Counted from the first letter of the stretch, positions 7,426 through 16,343 are shown. The stretch is 64,000 nt of DNA from Clostridia bacterium (GCA_017451915.1 JAFTNJ010000023.1:1-64000); one strand, 5' to 3'. The notes: generated by a model from the letters alone, not told the origin. Program-made: numbers and translations.

Positions 7426-8947
7426 TTTCAGTACCTCCTTGTGTTTCGTCCGGAATATTGATTTCTTGATTCAAAATTTGCTTGGGATCCTCATTGGAGA
7501 GGGCGTGTTGTACCGAATCCATTGCTTGGATCAGGGCCGCGCGGTCCTCAGAGAATCGCGTTAACGCTTCGTCGGAGCTTTCCGAAAAAACGTGATATTT
7601 CCGTGCCAATGCATAGGTTTCCAGCTGGAGACGCTCCAAGGGAGTCAGATCTCCCTCGCCGCCCTCGTACGCGTTTAACTGCAGACGGCGGATTCGGTTC
7701 TTGAAGCGGGAAAGCAAGCCCTTCGATTCCGTAGCTCCGTCGGGCTCCCCAGACGCATCGTCGTCTGTATCCTTTTTCCAGCCCTTGGCTCGCAATTTGC
7801 GCTCCAGGTAGGAGTTTCCCAACTCCAGAATCGTAGCAAACAGCGGTACCCCCAAAACCATGCCGGCCAAGCCCCACAGGGAGCCCATGGTGGTAATGGC
7901 AATGATAACGCAAAGGGAGCTGACGCCGGTGTTTTCCCCCAGAATCTTGGGAGCAATAATGTTACCGTCGATCTGCTGAATGACCAAAATACAAATCAGG
8001 AACAGGATTACCTTTTGCGGATCCTTCAGGAAAATAATAACGGCAGAGGGGATGACACCGATAAAGGGGCCTATGATAGGCACGATATCGGTGATGGCCA
8101 CGATGGTAGCGATCAGGAGCGCATAGGGAATTCCGCAGATGGAAATGGAAATGTAGACCAGAACACCAATGAGCATGGAATCCAGGATCTTGCCCTCCAA
8201 AAAGCCGCCAAAGGAATGGTCGGCAATGGTGCAAAGGCGGGTGATGCGACGGTTGACCGTATCACTAAAAAGCGCCTTGCGCAACCGCATGACCTGCGCG
8301 TATCGTTTTTCCTTGGAGAGAAGCAGATACAGAGAGATAAAAAGGCCGAACAGGATATCGGTGACCAGAGAAACGACGTCGCTGGCAAAATCAAAGATGG
8401 CAAAAATATTGTCGGTGGTCAAATAGTCCATCAAGTCCTGGGTGTTCAAGTTCAGGGATTTAATAAAATTGCTGACCGTTTGGGTAAGGATATCAACGTC
8501 AAGGTAGGGGAGCAGATCGTGCCCGTCCTTGGAGGGAAGCTTGGCGTTGAAAAAGCCGATGAGATCATTGACCTGTGCGGTGGTCTTTGCCAGGAAGGAC
8601 TCATAGTTGTTCAAAAAGTCCAAAATGCTTTCCACCAACTGGGGAACGATCAGCAACAGCAAAACGACGAAGATCAAAAGCAGGGTCAAATAGGTGAAAA
8701 AGATCGAGATTCCGCGGCGCAGACGGAAGGGCTGAATCCGTTCAAAGACCTTTCGCTCAAAAAAGCGGAAAAAGGAATTTAAAAGATATGCCAGGATCAA
8801 TCCGATCAGAATGGGACGGAGCAAAAGCAGCACATCCTGCAGCCATTCGTTAAAGGCCGAAAGATTCAAGATCATTACAACGAGCAAAAAGACGAGGGCG
8901 TAAACGATGCCGCCAATCAATAACGTCTTCTTTTTTGCAGAATCCAA
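7418..8947 (-). CDS. AI-2E family transporter (copy 1)
   Basis: A 509-residue polytopic membrane protein of the AI-2E transporter family (PF01594). About seven to eight hydrophobic segments: two near the N-terminus, a long amphipathic stretch (about 90-190), then several in 200-370, including the signature IVPIIGPFIGVIPSAVI and GVPLFATILELGNSYLE. The C-terminal 120 residues are hydrophilic and acidic, probably cytoplasmic. Family members export small molecules (TqsA-like) or exchange Na+/H+; the substrate here is unknown. It follows its paralog by 23 bases and runs into htpG with an 8-base overlap. Confidence 0.88.
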   Translation of the reverse strand: MDSAKKKTLLIGGIVYALVFLLVVMILNLSAFNEWLQDVLLLLRPILIGLILAYLLNSFFRFFERKVFERIQPFRLRRGISIFFTYLTLLLIFVVLLLLIVPQLVESILDFLNNYESFLAKTTAQVNDLIGFFNAKLPSKDGHDLLPYLDVDILTQTVSNFIKSLNLNTQDLMDYLTTDNIFAIFDFASDVVSLVTDILFGLFISLYLLLSKEKRYAQVMRLRKALFSDTVNRRITRLCTIADHSFGGFLEGKILDSMLIGVLVYISISICGIPYALLIATIVAITDIVPIIGPFIGVIPSAVIIFLKDPQKVILFLICILVIQQIDGNIIAPKILGENTGVSSLCVIIAITTMGSLWGLAGMVLGVPLFATILELGNSYLERKLRAKGWKKDTDDDASGEPDGATESKGLLSRFKNRIRRLQLNAYEGGEGDLTPLERLQLETYALARKYHVFSESSDEALTRFSEDRAALIQAMDSVQHALSNEDPKQILNQEINIPDETQGGTENG

Positions 8948-8970
8948 TGAGGATACCTCCTTTCCAAGGG

Positions 8971-10491
8971 TCAGGATTTTCGATTTTCGCCGGAGGATTC
9001 CTCCAGCGACTTCATGTATTCGTCACTCTCCAGGGTAGCCTGGTGTAAAGCGTCTTGCGCGGCAAATTGAAAATAGGTTTCATCCGAAAACTCCGACACG
9101 ATATGTGCACGGTAAGCAAGATCGTAGAGCTTTAAGTAGAATTGCTCCTTGCCGGAAAGGGGGGCAAGCTCGTCGGCTGCCAGCTTACGTTGGATTGCCA
9201 GAACGCGAAGCTCCAGCCGCTGGGTCAACCGGTTGGAAACGCTGCCGGTATCCTTCACCGGGTCAATGGTAATTCCCGAGGCATAATAGCTTTCCACGCC
9301 GGAGGGCAGGCCCTTTTTTTGCAGCTTGTCCACGGTGTAAATGTCGATCAGCTCGAGAATGGTTGCAAACAGAGGAACTCCCAATAAGGCTCCGCTTAGA
9401 CCCCAAAGGGAGGTCATAACGGTAATGGCGATGATCACGCAAAGGGGGCTGACACCCGTGTTGTTTCCAAGGATCTGGGGAGCAAGCACGTTTCCGTCCA
9501 CCTGTTGCACGAGGATGACGATCAAAAGGAAGGGGAGGACCTTGGAGGGCTCGGACAACAGAATGATAAACGCGGTAGGGATAGCCCCTAAAAAAGGACC
9601 GATGATAGGGATGATGTTGGTGATTCCGATAAACGTAGCCACCAGAACAGCGTAAGGAATTCGGAAGATCACAAACAGGATATACGCGAGAACACCGAGA
9701 ATCAGTGAATCCAGCACTTTTCCCTCTAAAAAGCTACCAAAGGAGCGATCCGCCGTTTTGATAAACCGGGAGATGCGTCCGTTGATCTTGTCGCTGAAGA
9801 TTGCATTCCGCAGCTTCATGATCTGGGCGGCACGCTTTTCTTTACTGCTCAACAAATACAGGGAAATAAAGAAACCGAGCACGCTGTCGGTAATCAAAGA
9901 AACCGCGTCGCTTAAGGCACCGGTAATCGGCTCAAAATTTCCGTTCAGCAGTTGTCCGAGAATGTTGGAGCTATCTTCCGAGGCAGAGAACCAATCGGTA
10001 AAGAAATCGTAAAAGATGGCTTCGTCCAGCAGCTCCAGAAACGCGGGGTTGCCGGTAAAATGCTCAACGAAACGGTTGACTGCGGAAAACAGATGATTGA
10101 TCTGGGTAATTCCCGAGGATACGAAATCGCGATAGTTTTGGGCAAAATTGCGAATGCTGGTGATCAACTGGGGCAGAATCAGGCCAATCAAAAGCAGGAG
10201 AATCAGCAAGACGGTCACGTAGGTAAGGATCAGGGAGAGGGTACGGCGGAAGGAGAAAGGCCGCAGCCTGGAAAACAGCTTCCTCTCATAAAAACGGAAA
10301 ATGGGGTTGCACAGATAAGACATCACCAAACCGATGATCAGCGGTCGCAGCAACAAAAGGACGCTTCCCAGCCATTGATTGATGGCGTCAATATTCGATG
10401 TGATCAGAATCAGTAAAAAAAGGAGGGCATAAACGATCGCACCGATCCATAAACGCCTTTTCAAAATGGATTTTTCATTGCTTGCTTGCAT
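8971..10491 (-). CDS. AI-2E family transporter (copy 2)
   Basis: A 506-residue paralog of the next gene downstream; the two share near-identical blocks such as IIPIIGPFLGAIPTAFI, LGNNTGVSPLCVIIAIT and GVPLFATILEL. Topology is the same: an N-terminal hairpin of membrane segments, a large amphipathic region, a C-terminal membrane bundle and a hydrophilic tail of about 120 residues that is poorly conserved between copies. First gene of the minus-strand operon, expressed from the promoter at 10545-10573. Side-by-side paralogs suggest a hetero-oligomer or a recent duplication followed by divergence of the tails. Confidence 0.88.
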   Translation of the reverse strand: MQASNEKSILKRRLWIGAIVYALLFLLILITSNIDAINQWLGSVLLLLRPLIIGLVMSYLCNPIFRFYERKLFSRLRPFSFRRTLSLILTYVTVLLILLLLIGLILPQLITSIRNFAQNYRDFVSSGITQINHLFSAVNRFVEHFTGNPAFLELLDEAIFYDFFTDWFSASEDSSNILGQLLNGNFEPITGALSDAVSLITDSVLGFFISLYLLSSKEKRAAQIMKLRNAIFSDKINGRISRFIKTADRSFGSFLEGKVLDSLILGVLAYILFVIFRIPYAVLVATFIGITNIIPIIGPFLGAIPTAFIILLSEPSKVLPFLLIVILVQQVDGNVLAPQILGNNTGVSPLCVIIAITVMTSLWGLSGALLGVPLFATILELIDIYTVDKLQKKGLPSGVESYYASGITIDPVKDTGSVSNRLTQRLELRVLAIQRKLAADELAPLSGKEQFYLKLYDLAYRAHIVSEFSDETYFQFAAQDALHQATLESDEYMKSLEESSGENRKS

Positions 10492-10544
10492 TTGTCTTGC
10501 CCCCTTTTTCGCCTGTGGGATGTAAATAAACTATAATATATTAT

Positions 10545-10573
10545 ATTTTATACCAAAACGCGGATTTCGTCAA
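10545..10573 (-). promoter_or_regulatory. Promoter of the AI-2E/htpG/mutase operon
   Basis: Minus strand: -35 TTGACG (10573-10568), 17-base spacer, -10 TAAAAT (10550-10545). It lies about 55 bases before the first start codon (10491). The region between 10491 and 10685 is otherwise AT-rich and non-coding. Confidence 0.65.
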
Positions 10574-10621
10574 TAGTTTTTTCTCATGTTTACAATTATT
10601 TTTCATGTTTTACAATTCTTC

Positions 10622-10650
10622 TTGAAAAAGAAAACGAAATGTGATATAAT
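10622..10650 (+). promoter_or_regulatory. Promoter of the ispE operon
   Basis: TTGAAA (10622-10627), 17-base spacer, TGATATAAT with TATAAT at 10645-10650. The AAAGGA RBS follows at 10671-10676, before ATG 10685. Confidence 0.75.
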
Positions 10651-10684
10651 GGGGAAAATACAAGGATAAAGAAAGGATTCGGTT

Positions 10685-11575
10685 ATGCACGTAGAACAGG
10701 CCTATGCAAAGATCAATCTCTATCTTGACGTGGAATCCCGTAGGGCGAACGGTTATCATAACATTGTCAGCATTATGCAGACCGTGTCTTTGCAGGATAC
10801 GATCCGCGTAGAATTTACCCCGACCGCATCCACGGAGATCATACTGACCGCGCCCGGAAATCATGCGATGCCCCTGGATCAAAGAAATCTGGCATGGCGT
10901 GCCGCCGACCGGTTTTTAAGGCATACGAATCAAACCGGACGGGTTGAAATCTCTATCGAAAAACAGATTCCTATGGCTGCGGGACTTGCCGGCGGAAGTG
11001 CCGATGCTGCCGCCGTGTTTCGTGCTTTGAATTCGCTTTGTACCTCTCGTTTATCCACCGAGGAGCTTTGTGCTCTGGGATCGGGGCTTGGTGCCGACAT
11101 TCCTTTTTGCATCGTTGGGGGAAGCGCACTGGTTACCGGGATCGGAGAGGTCATGGAGCCCGCTCCCGCACTCCCACCCTGCTACTTGGTTGTTGCCTGC
11201 ATGGGAGAAGGAGTTTCTACGGTTTGGGCCTATGGCGAACTGGATGAACGGTATCAAAATTTTACCGCAACATCCGGAAATGATCCGCGTCCTCAAAGAA
11301 TTCTCGAGCATTTTCGCGGGCAAAGGATCGCCGAGGCTTGTCCTCTTTTTTACAATATTTTCGAGGATGTGGTCTGCGAGGTCAATCCTTATGTGGAAAA
11401 AGAAAAAAGCCTGATGGAACAAGCGGGTGCCATTGCGGCGATGATGAGTGGAAGCGGCCCCTCGGTGTTCGGTATTTTTGAAAAAGAAACAGAAGCGGAG
11501 CAGGCCTGCGCCGCGTTGAAGGATATGGGAGCCCGTGCGTTTGTCTGCCAGCCCACAAAAAAATATTCGCTATAA
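10685..11575 (+). CDS. ispE: 4-diphosphocytidyl-2-C-methyl-D-erythritol kinase
   Basis: Fourth step of the MEP isoprenoid pathway: ATP-dependent phosphorylation of CDP-methylerythritol at the 2-hydroxyl. GHMP kinase fold: the N-terminal AYAKINLYLDV motif holds the conserved Lys, RANGYHNI follows, the ATP-binding Gly-rich loop PMAAGLAGGSADAAA is near residue 98, and MMSGSGPSVFG is the C-terminal GHMP motif. At 296 residues the length is normal. dxr and ispG of the same pathway lie near 59-62 kb. First gene of a plus-strand operon with the DUF1385 and YwlG-type genes. Confidence 0.96.
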   Translation: MHVEQAYAKINLYLDVESRRANGYHNIVSIMQTVSLQDTIRVEFTPTASTEIILTAPGNHAMPLDQRNLAWRAADRFLRHTNQTGRVEISIEKQIPMAAGLAGGSADAAAVFRALNSLCTSRLSTEELCALGSGLGADIPFCIVGGSALVTGIGEVMEPAPALPPCYLVVACMGEGVSTVWAYGELDERYQNFTATSGNDPRPQRILEHFRGQRIAEACPLFYNIFEDVVCEVNPYVEKEKSLMEQAGAIAAMMSGSGPSVFGIFEKETEAEQACAALKDMGARAFVCQPTKKYSL

Positions 11576-11612
11576 GGATTCGTTCATACCCAGTTCATAT
11601 AAAAGGGGTAAA

Positions 11613-12713
11613 ATGAATGGAAATTGTTTTACAGAAAGGATTGCAAAGTTGAAGAACGAAAATAGAAATCTGTGCGCTGTCAAGACCTCCATCGGCGGTC
11701 AGGCGTTAATGGAGGGCATCATGATGAAAGGCCCCAAAAAAACCTTTATGGCAGTGCGGAACACGCAAGGGGAGATCGTGCTGGAGGAGGTAGAGATCAA
11801 GGCCTCCCGCCGTCCCAAGATCTGCAAATGGCCAATTATTCGCGGTGTTTTTGGGTTTATTGATTCCATGGCCCTGGGTTACAAGAGTCTGATGCGCTCC
11901 GCGGAGATCTCGGGGCTGGAGGATCTTGTAGAAGAATCTCCGAAAAAGAAAGCCCGGAAGGAAGCAGAGTCCGAAGAGCCTGCCGTTAAGGCGACCGCGG
12001 AGCCTGCGGAGGAGAAAAAAGAAGAGGAAAAAATTCCCGCATGGATGGCAACTTTGATGATGGCAATTGCCGGAATCCTTGGCGTTGGTCTTGCGGTGGG
12101 GCTCTTTATTCTTGCGCCTACCTTCCTGTACGACTTGCTGTCCAAGCACGTTGCTTTTTTCCAAAACGAAAATATGATCGTGAATTCCTTTATCAAGTCG
12201 GTATTCGAAGGTGTCTTTAAGATTGCTCTTTTGGTGGGCTATATGGCACTGATTTCCTTGATGAAGGACATTCGCCGTACGTTTATGTATCACGGTGCCG
12301 AGCACAAGACCATCTTTTGCTACGAGGCAGGGTTGGAGCTTACGGTGGAGAACATTCGCAAGCAACGCAGATTTCATCCCCGTTGCGGAACCTCCTTCCT
12401 GATTCTGATGCTTTTGGTCAGTGTTTTCGTATCCTTTTTTATTGACCCCATTTCCATTGCGGTTTCGGGAAGCGTTTTGCATCCGGCGTTGCGTGCCGCA
12501 GTCAAGCTCCTGACCTTCCCCTTGATCATGGGAATTGGTTACGAGCTGATCAAATTTGCAGGACGTCACGATAATTTGCTAACCCGTATCATCTCCGCCC
12601 CCGGGGTTTGGCTCCAGCATCTTACGGTTCTGGAACCCACCGATGATATGATTGAATGTGCCATCGCCGCCGTTACCCCCGTCATCCCCGAGGACGGAAG
12701 CGACCGTTGGTAA
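11613..12713 (+). CDS. DUF1385 (YqhQ-type) membrane protein
   Basis: Recognised by KTSIGGQALMEGIMMKGP near the N-terminus and YHGAEHKTIFCYE in the centre, both hallmarks of DUF1385, a predicted metal-dependent membrane enzyme family of unknown substrate. Four or five membrane segments lie at about residues 145-175, 195-220, 265-285 and 300-325. A charged linker of about 40 residues (Lys/Glu/Ala-rich, near 105-145) precedes the first one and looks longer than usual. Start is ambiguous: ATG 11613 behind AAAAGGGG, or TTG 11649 behind AGAAAGGA; the latter gives an N-terminus closer to the usual one. Confidence 0.88.
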   Translation: MNGNCFTERIAKLKNENRNLCAVKTSIGGQALMEGIMMKGPKKTFMAVRNTQGEIVLEEVEIKASRRPKICKWPIIRGVFGFIDSMALGYKSLMRSAEISGLEDLVEESPKKKARKEAESEEPAVKATAEPAEEKKEEEKIPAWMATLMMAIAGILGVGLAVGLFILAPTFLYDLLSKHVAFFQNENMIVNSFIKSVFEGVFKIALLVGYMALISLMKDIRRTFMYHGAEHKTIFCYEAGLELTVENIRKQRRFHPRCGTSFLILMLLVSVFVSFFIDPISIAVSGSVLHPALRAAVKLLTFPLIMGIGYELIKFAGRHDNLLTRIISAPGVWLQHLTVLEPTDDMIECAIAAVTPVIPEDGSDRW

Positions 12714-12731
12714 CCCATAAGGAGAATTGTT

Positions 12732-13271
12732 ATGAATCAAATCAAAGAACAAGCCCGCCGGGCGATCCTGGAGCTGCTGGATGCCTCGTGCATCGGCGCG
12801 GGACAGATCCTGGTGATCGGATGCTCCTCCTCCGAGATTGTAGGAGAAACCATTGGACACGGATCCAGCTTAACAGCCGCTGAGGCGGTGTTTGATGCCA
12901 TCTATCCGATTTTGAAAGAGAAGGGTATTTATCTTGCCGCACAATGCTGTGAGCACTTGAACCGCGCCTTGATTATTGAGGGCGAATGTGCCGAAAAATA
13001 CGGTCTGGAGCCGGTTTGCGTGATTCCCCAGCCCAAGGCCGGCGGTTCCTTTGCAACAACTGCATGGAAGAATTTTTCCAATCCCGTGGCGGTGGAAAAA
13101 ATCCGCGCCCATGCCGGAATGGACATTGGCGGAACCTTAATGGGAATGCACCTGAAGGAGGTTGCGGTTCCCGTGCGGCTCTCCCTGGATCATATTGGCA
13201 ATGCCGTCCTGCTTTGCGCCCGTACCCGTCCCAAATTCATCGGCGGATGCCGCGCAAAATACGAAGAATAA
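12732..13271 (+). CDS. TIGR01440/YwlG family protein
   Basis: A 179-residue protein matching the UPF0340/YwlG family (TIGR01440): VIGCSSSEIVGETIGHGSS near residue 30, AAQCCEHLNRALIIE near 77, and DIGGTLMGMHLKEVAVPV near 129. The Cys-Cys-Glu-His group is a possible metal or active site; function is unknown. TAAGGAGAATTGTT precedes the ATG. It follows the DUF1385 gene by 18 bases and ends the ispE operon. Bases 13272-13323 hold no gene and no convincing terminator. Confidence 0.88.
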   Translation: MNQIKEQARRAILELLDASCIGAGQILVIGCSSSEIVGETIGHGSSLTAAEAVFDAIYPILKEKGIYLAAQCCEHLNRALIIEGECAEKYGLEPVCVIPQPKAGGSFATTAWKNFSNPVAVEKIRAHAGMDIGGTLMGMHLKEVAVPVRLSLDHIGNAVLLCARTRPKFIGGCRAKYEE

Positions 13272-13323
13272 GCCCTTTGCTCATTCTTTGCCGTAAAAAA
13301 ATAAAAAAAGATCCCGATTCTTA

Positions 13324-13353
13324 TTGACAATTCCCACCATTTTGTGGTATAAT
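13324..13353 (+). promoter_or_regulatory. Promoter of the methylglyoxal-synthase-like gene
   Basis: TTGACA (13324-13329), 18-base spacer, TGGTATAAT with TATAAT at 13348-13353. The start codon is 90 bases on; the leader has no recognised element. Confidence 0.75.
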
Positions 13354-13445
13354 AGAATATCATGGACGCAAAGTGGACGAAGTTGTTCGATTCATACTCC
13401 TACTTTGCCGCAACGACAAAAGGAAAGGAAGGATGATCCCCCAAT

Positions 13446-13889
13446 ATGGAAATTGCTATCATCGCGCACGACCTCAAAAAAGAGTTGATGACACAATTTT
13501 GTATCGCTTACTGTGGTATTTTGAGCAAGCACAATCTGTGTGCCACCAGTATCACTGCAAAGTATATATCCGAAGCTACCGGCCTGGAAATTGAACGGTT
13601 GCTCTCCGGCGTACAGGGCGGAAAGCAGCAGATCGCATCCCGGATCTCTTGCAATGAGATCGACGTTCTTTTGTACTTTAAGGATACCCGTCCCGATGCC
13701 ACTCCGGACGAGGTGGAAAATGAGCTGTTGCGTCTTTGCGATCTTTACAACGTTCCCGTAGCCACCAACATTGCCACGGCTGAGGTGATCGTTACGGCGC
13801 TGGATCGGGGTGACCTGGACTGGAGAGAAATCTTCAATCCCCGCTCTGCCTATAACCAGCGGTTGAGAGCAAAAAAGTCTGAGTTTTAA
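13446..13889 (+). CDS. Methylglyoxal-synthase-like protein lacking catalytic residues
   Basis: A 147-residue MGS-like fold protein: the N-terminus IAIIAHDLKK, LLSGVQGG in the middle and LLRLCDLYNVPVATNIATAE near 94-113 match methylglyoxal synthase along the whole length. Known enzyme residues (E. coli numbering, recalled): Asp71 is Lys60 here (GGKQQ for GGDQQ), His98 has no His equivalent, and the phosphate-binding TGTTG loop reads TSITA (34-38). His8, Asp9, Lys12, Ser54 and Asp80 are kept. It probably does not convert dihydroxyacetone phosphate to methylglyoxal and may bind a phosphate ligand as a sensor. It lies directly before the thrS T-box but has its own promoter. Confidence 0.8.
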   Translation: MEIAIIAHDLKKELMTQFCIAYCGILSKHNLCATSITAKYISEATGLEIERLLSGVQGGKQQIASRISCNEIDVLLYFKDTRPDATPDEVENELLRLCDLYNVPVATNIATAEVIVTALDRGDLDWREIFNPRSAYNQRLRAKKSEF

Positions 13890-13892
13890 TAG

Positions 13893-14100
13893 TCAGCACG
13901 ACAGAGATATGTTTTGCCGTGTCTGCGCATCAGAGAGAGGATCGTTCCCGTTTGGGTTCGCTGAAAGATCCTTGGCGTAAGACGGTAGGGTACCACTCTG
14001 TTTGATAAAATTGTATACCAAATGAGTAAAAAGCTCGGGTGGAACCGTGCGGAATTTTCCACACCCCGAATGGCAATCAATGCCGTCGGGGTGTGTTATT
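13893..14100 (+). promoter_or_regulatory. T-box riboswitch (threonine) upstream of thrS
   Basis: The T-box sequence GGGTGGAACCGTGCGG is at 14037-14052. An intrinsic terminator follows: CACACCCCGA (14060-14069) with TCGGGGTGTG (14086-14095) and a T-rich tail. Upstream, CAGAG near 13931 can pair with CTCTG (13996-14000); the codon ACC at 13992-13994 on the 3' side fits a Thr specifier. Uncharged tRNA-Thr would stabilise the antiterminator and allow thrS transcription. The specifier assignment is inference; the T-box and terminator are read directly. Confidence 0.88.
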
Positions 14101-14143
14101 TTATTAAAAAGTATAATGAACATAAATCAAAGGAGAAAACATC

Positions 14144-16078
14144 ATGCAAGTAAAAATGCAGGAAAACCACATCCTTGAAACGGCTGTGGGTACAACCATT
14201 TATGACAATGCCAAAGAAATCGGCTTGATCAGCCGTGAGGTGATCGGAGCGCAGGTTGATGGAAAGACCGTTGCGCTTTCCTATGCTTTGCAGGAAGGCG
14301 ACAAGGAGGTTAAGCTGTTGACCTTTGCGGATGAAGCGGGCAAGCATTTGTTCCGTCATACCGCAGCTCACGTTCTGGCACAGGCCGTCAAGAGACTTTA
14401 TCCCGCCGCAAAGCTGACCATTGGTCCCGCTATTGACAACGGCTACTATTATGACATTGACTCCGAGACGCCTTTCACCGCCGATGCGCTCAAGGCCATC
14501 GAGGGAGAAATGAAGAAGATCGTTAAGGAGAACCTGAAGATTGAGCGTTTTGAACTGCCTCGCGCAGAAGCGATTGCTTTGATGCAGGAGAAGGACGAGC
14601 CCTACAAGGTTCAGCTGATTGAGGAGCTGCCCGAGGATGCCGTTATCAGTTTCTATAAGCAGGGGGAATTCACCGACCTTTGCGCAGGCCCTCACCTGTT
14701 CAGCACGGGTGCCATCAAGGCCTTCAAGCTGACCCAGTGTACGGGTGCTTACTGGAAGGGCGACCAGAACAACAAGATGCTCCAGAGAATCTACGGTATC
14801 GCTTATCCTTCCAAGGATGAAATGAACGAATATCTGAAACAGCAGGAAGAAGCCCTCAAGCGTGACCACAACAAGCTGGGACGCGAGCTGGAGCTCTTTA
14901 CCACCGTTGACGTCATCGGTCAGGGTCTTCCTATTCTGATGCCCAAGGGTGCTCGCGTGATCCAGACCCTCCAGAGATGGGTAGAGGACGAGGAGCAAAA
15001 GCGTGGCTATTTGCTTACCAAGACGCCTTTGATGGCAAAGAGAGAGCTTTATAAAATTTCGGGTCACTGGGATCATTATCTGGACGGTATGTTCATTCTT
15101 GGAGATCCCCACGACGAAACCAAGGAGTGCTTTGCTCTGCGTCCTATGACCTGTCCCTTCCAGTATCAGGTATTCCTCAACAAAAAGCGCTCCTACCGTG
15201 ATCTGCCCATGAGATTGGGTGAGACCTCCACGCTGTTCCGCAACGAGGATTCGGGTGAGATGCACGGTCTGATCCGTGTTCGTCAGTTCACCATTTCCGA
15301 GGGACACCTGGTGCTCCGTCCCGATCAGCTGGCAGAGGAGTTTAAGGGCTGCTTGGATCTTGCCATGTATATGCTGGATACTCTGGGACTCAAGGAGGAT
15401 TGCTCCTTCCGCTTCTCCCAGTGGGATCCCGCACGCACCGACAAGTACGAGGGTACGCCCGAGCAATGGAATGAGGCACAGGGCATTATGAAGGAGCTGT
15501 TGGATGCTAACGGCATCGACTATTCCATTGGTATTGACGAGGCGGCCTTCTACGGTCCCAAGCTGGATATCCAGATCAAGAACGTATTCGGAAAAGAGGA
15601 TACGCTGATCACCATTCAGATCGATATGCTTCTTGCTAAGAAGTTCGGTATGGAGTACGTGGATTCCAACAATCAGCTGGTAACGCCTTATATCATTCAC
15701 CGTACCTCTATGGGATGCTACGAGAGAACCCTGGCACTCCTGATCGAGAAGTACGCAGGCGCGTTCCCGCTGTGGTTGGCTCCCGAGCAGGTTCGCATTC
15801 TGCCCATCGGTGACGAGCACATCGACTACGCCAAGAAGGTTTATGATAAGCTCTTTGCCGCAGGCATCCGCGTTGAGCTGGACGACTCCTCCAACACCAT
15901 TGGATACAAGATTCGCTCGACCCAGATGCAGAAGGTTCCTTATATGCTGGTCATTGGTGCCAAGGAAATGGAAGAGGGCACCGTTGCCGTGCGTAACCGC
16001 GCGGGACAGACTGTTACCAAGCCTGTGGATCAGTTCCTCGCCGAAGCACTTTTGGAAATCGCAGAGAAGAGAAGATAA
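14144..16078 (+). CDS. thrS: Threonyl-tRNA synthetase
   Basis: Class II synthetase charging tRNA-Thr. Domains in order: N-terminal TGS region (1-62), editing domain with HTAAHVLAQAVK near residue 73 and DLCAGPHL near 180, the catalytic core with LRPMTCPFQ (zinc Cys, near 332) and RVRQFTISEGH (motif 2, near 375), motif 3 HRTSMGCYERTLA near 520, and the C-terminal anticodon-binding domain (about 545-644). Length 644 is normal. AAGGAGA precedes the ATG. Controlled by the T-box at 13893-14100, ended by the hairpin at 16085-16111. Confidence 0.98.
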   Translation: MQVKMQENHILETAVGTTIYDNAKEIGLISREVIGAQVDGKTVALSYALQEGDKEVKLLTFADEAGKHLFRHTAAHVLAQAVKRLYPAAKLTIGPAIDNGYYYDIDSETPFTADALKAIEGEMKKIVKENLKIERFELPRAEAIALMQEKDEPYKVQLIEELPEDAVISFYKQGEFTDLCAGPHLFSTGAIKAFKLTQCTGAYWKGDQNNKMLQRIYGIAYPSKDEMNEYLKQQEEALKRDHNKLGRELELFTTVDVIGQGLPILMPKGARVIQTLQRWVEDEEQKRGYLLTKTPLMAKRELYKISGHWDHYLDGMFILGDPHDETKECFALRPMTCPFQYQVFLNKKRSYRDLPMRLGETSTLFRNEDSGEMHGLIRVRQFTISEGHLVLRPDQLAEEFKGCLDLAMYMLDTLGLKEDCSFRFSQWDPARTDKYEGTPEQWNEAQGIMKELLDANGIDYSIGIDEAAFYGPKLDIQIKNVFGKEDTLITIQIDMLLAKKFGMEYVDSNNQLVTPYIIHRTSMGCYERTLALLIEKYAGAFPLWLAPEQVRILPIGDEHIDYAKKVYDKLFAAGIRVELDDSSNTIGYKIRSTQMQKVPYMLVIGAKEMEEGTVAVRNRAGQTVTKPVDQFLAEALLEIAEKRR

Positions 16079-16084
16079 TATTTT

Positions 16085-16116
16085 GGAGAAGGCTCGAAAT
16101 GGGCCTTCTCCTTTTT
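16085..16116 (+). terminator. thrS terminator
   Basis: GGAGAAGGC (16085-16093) with GCCTTCTCC (16103-16111), then five T. Confidence 0.85.
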
Positions 16117-16160
16117 GCTTGAGTTTAAAAATAGAATTTATTTGTCATTTTAAATTTAAT

Positions 16161-16185
16161 GTAGGGGCGACCATTGGTCGTCCGC
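16161..16185. repeat. Short imperfect palindrome, possible dispersed repeat
   Basis: GGGCGACCATTGGTCGTCC (inside 16164-16183) forms an 8-base imperfect inverted repeat. Its AT-rich flanks and the look of the motif recall small dispersed repeats seen in Firmicutes intergenic DNA, but only one copy is visible in this window. The stretch 16117-16248 has no gene. Confidence 0.35.
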
Positions 16186-16248
16186 TATGGGACTGTTGAT
16201 TTATTGTACTACGAGTGATCGGTGGGAGAGAATATTGTCCCAAAATAA

Positions 16249-16277
16249 TTGACAAAAAGGGAAGTGAATGATATAAT
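16249..16277 (+). promoter_or_regulatory. Consensus promoter before the AT-rich orphan gene
   Basis: TTGACA (16249-16254), 17-base spacer, TATAAT (16272-16277). A match to both hexamer consensus sequences. Confidence 0.75.
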
Positions 16278-16343
16278 GGAATCGGTCTGTATGGTTTAGA
16301 ACGTTTATACAGATTTGATAAGATTATTGTTGCGATCATTTAT

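Noticed and set aside
5638..7461. 607-codon open frame opposite htpG
   Set aside because: Antisense shadow; HtpG motifs are unambiguous on the minus strand.
14096..15820. 574-codon open frame opposite thrS
   Set aside because: Antisense shadow of thrS; no recognisable domain.
16161..16185. CRISPR or IS element at the palindrome
   Set aside because: Only one copy, no spacers, no transposase nearby.
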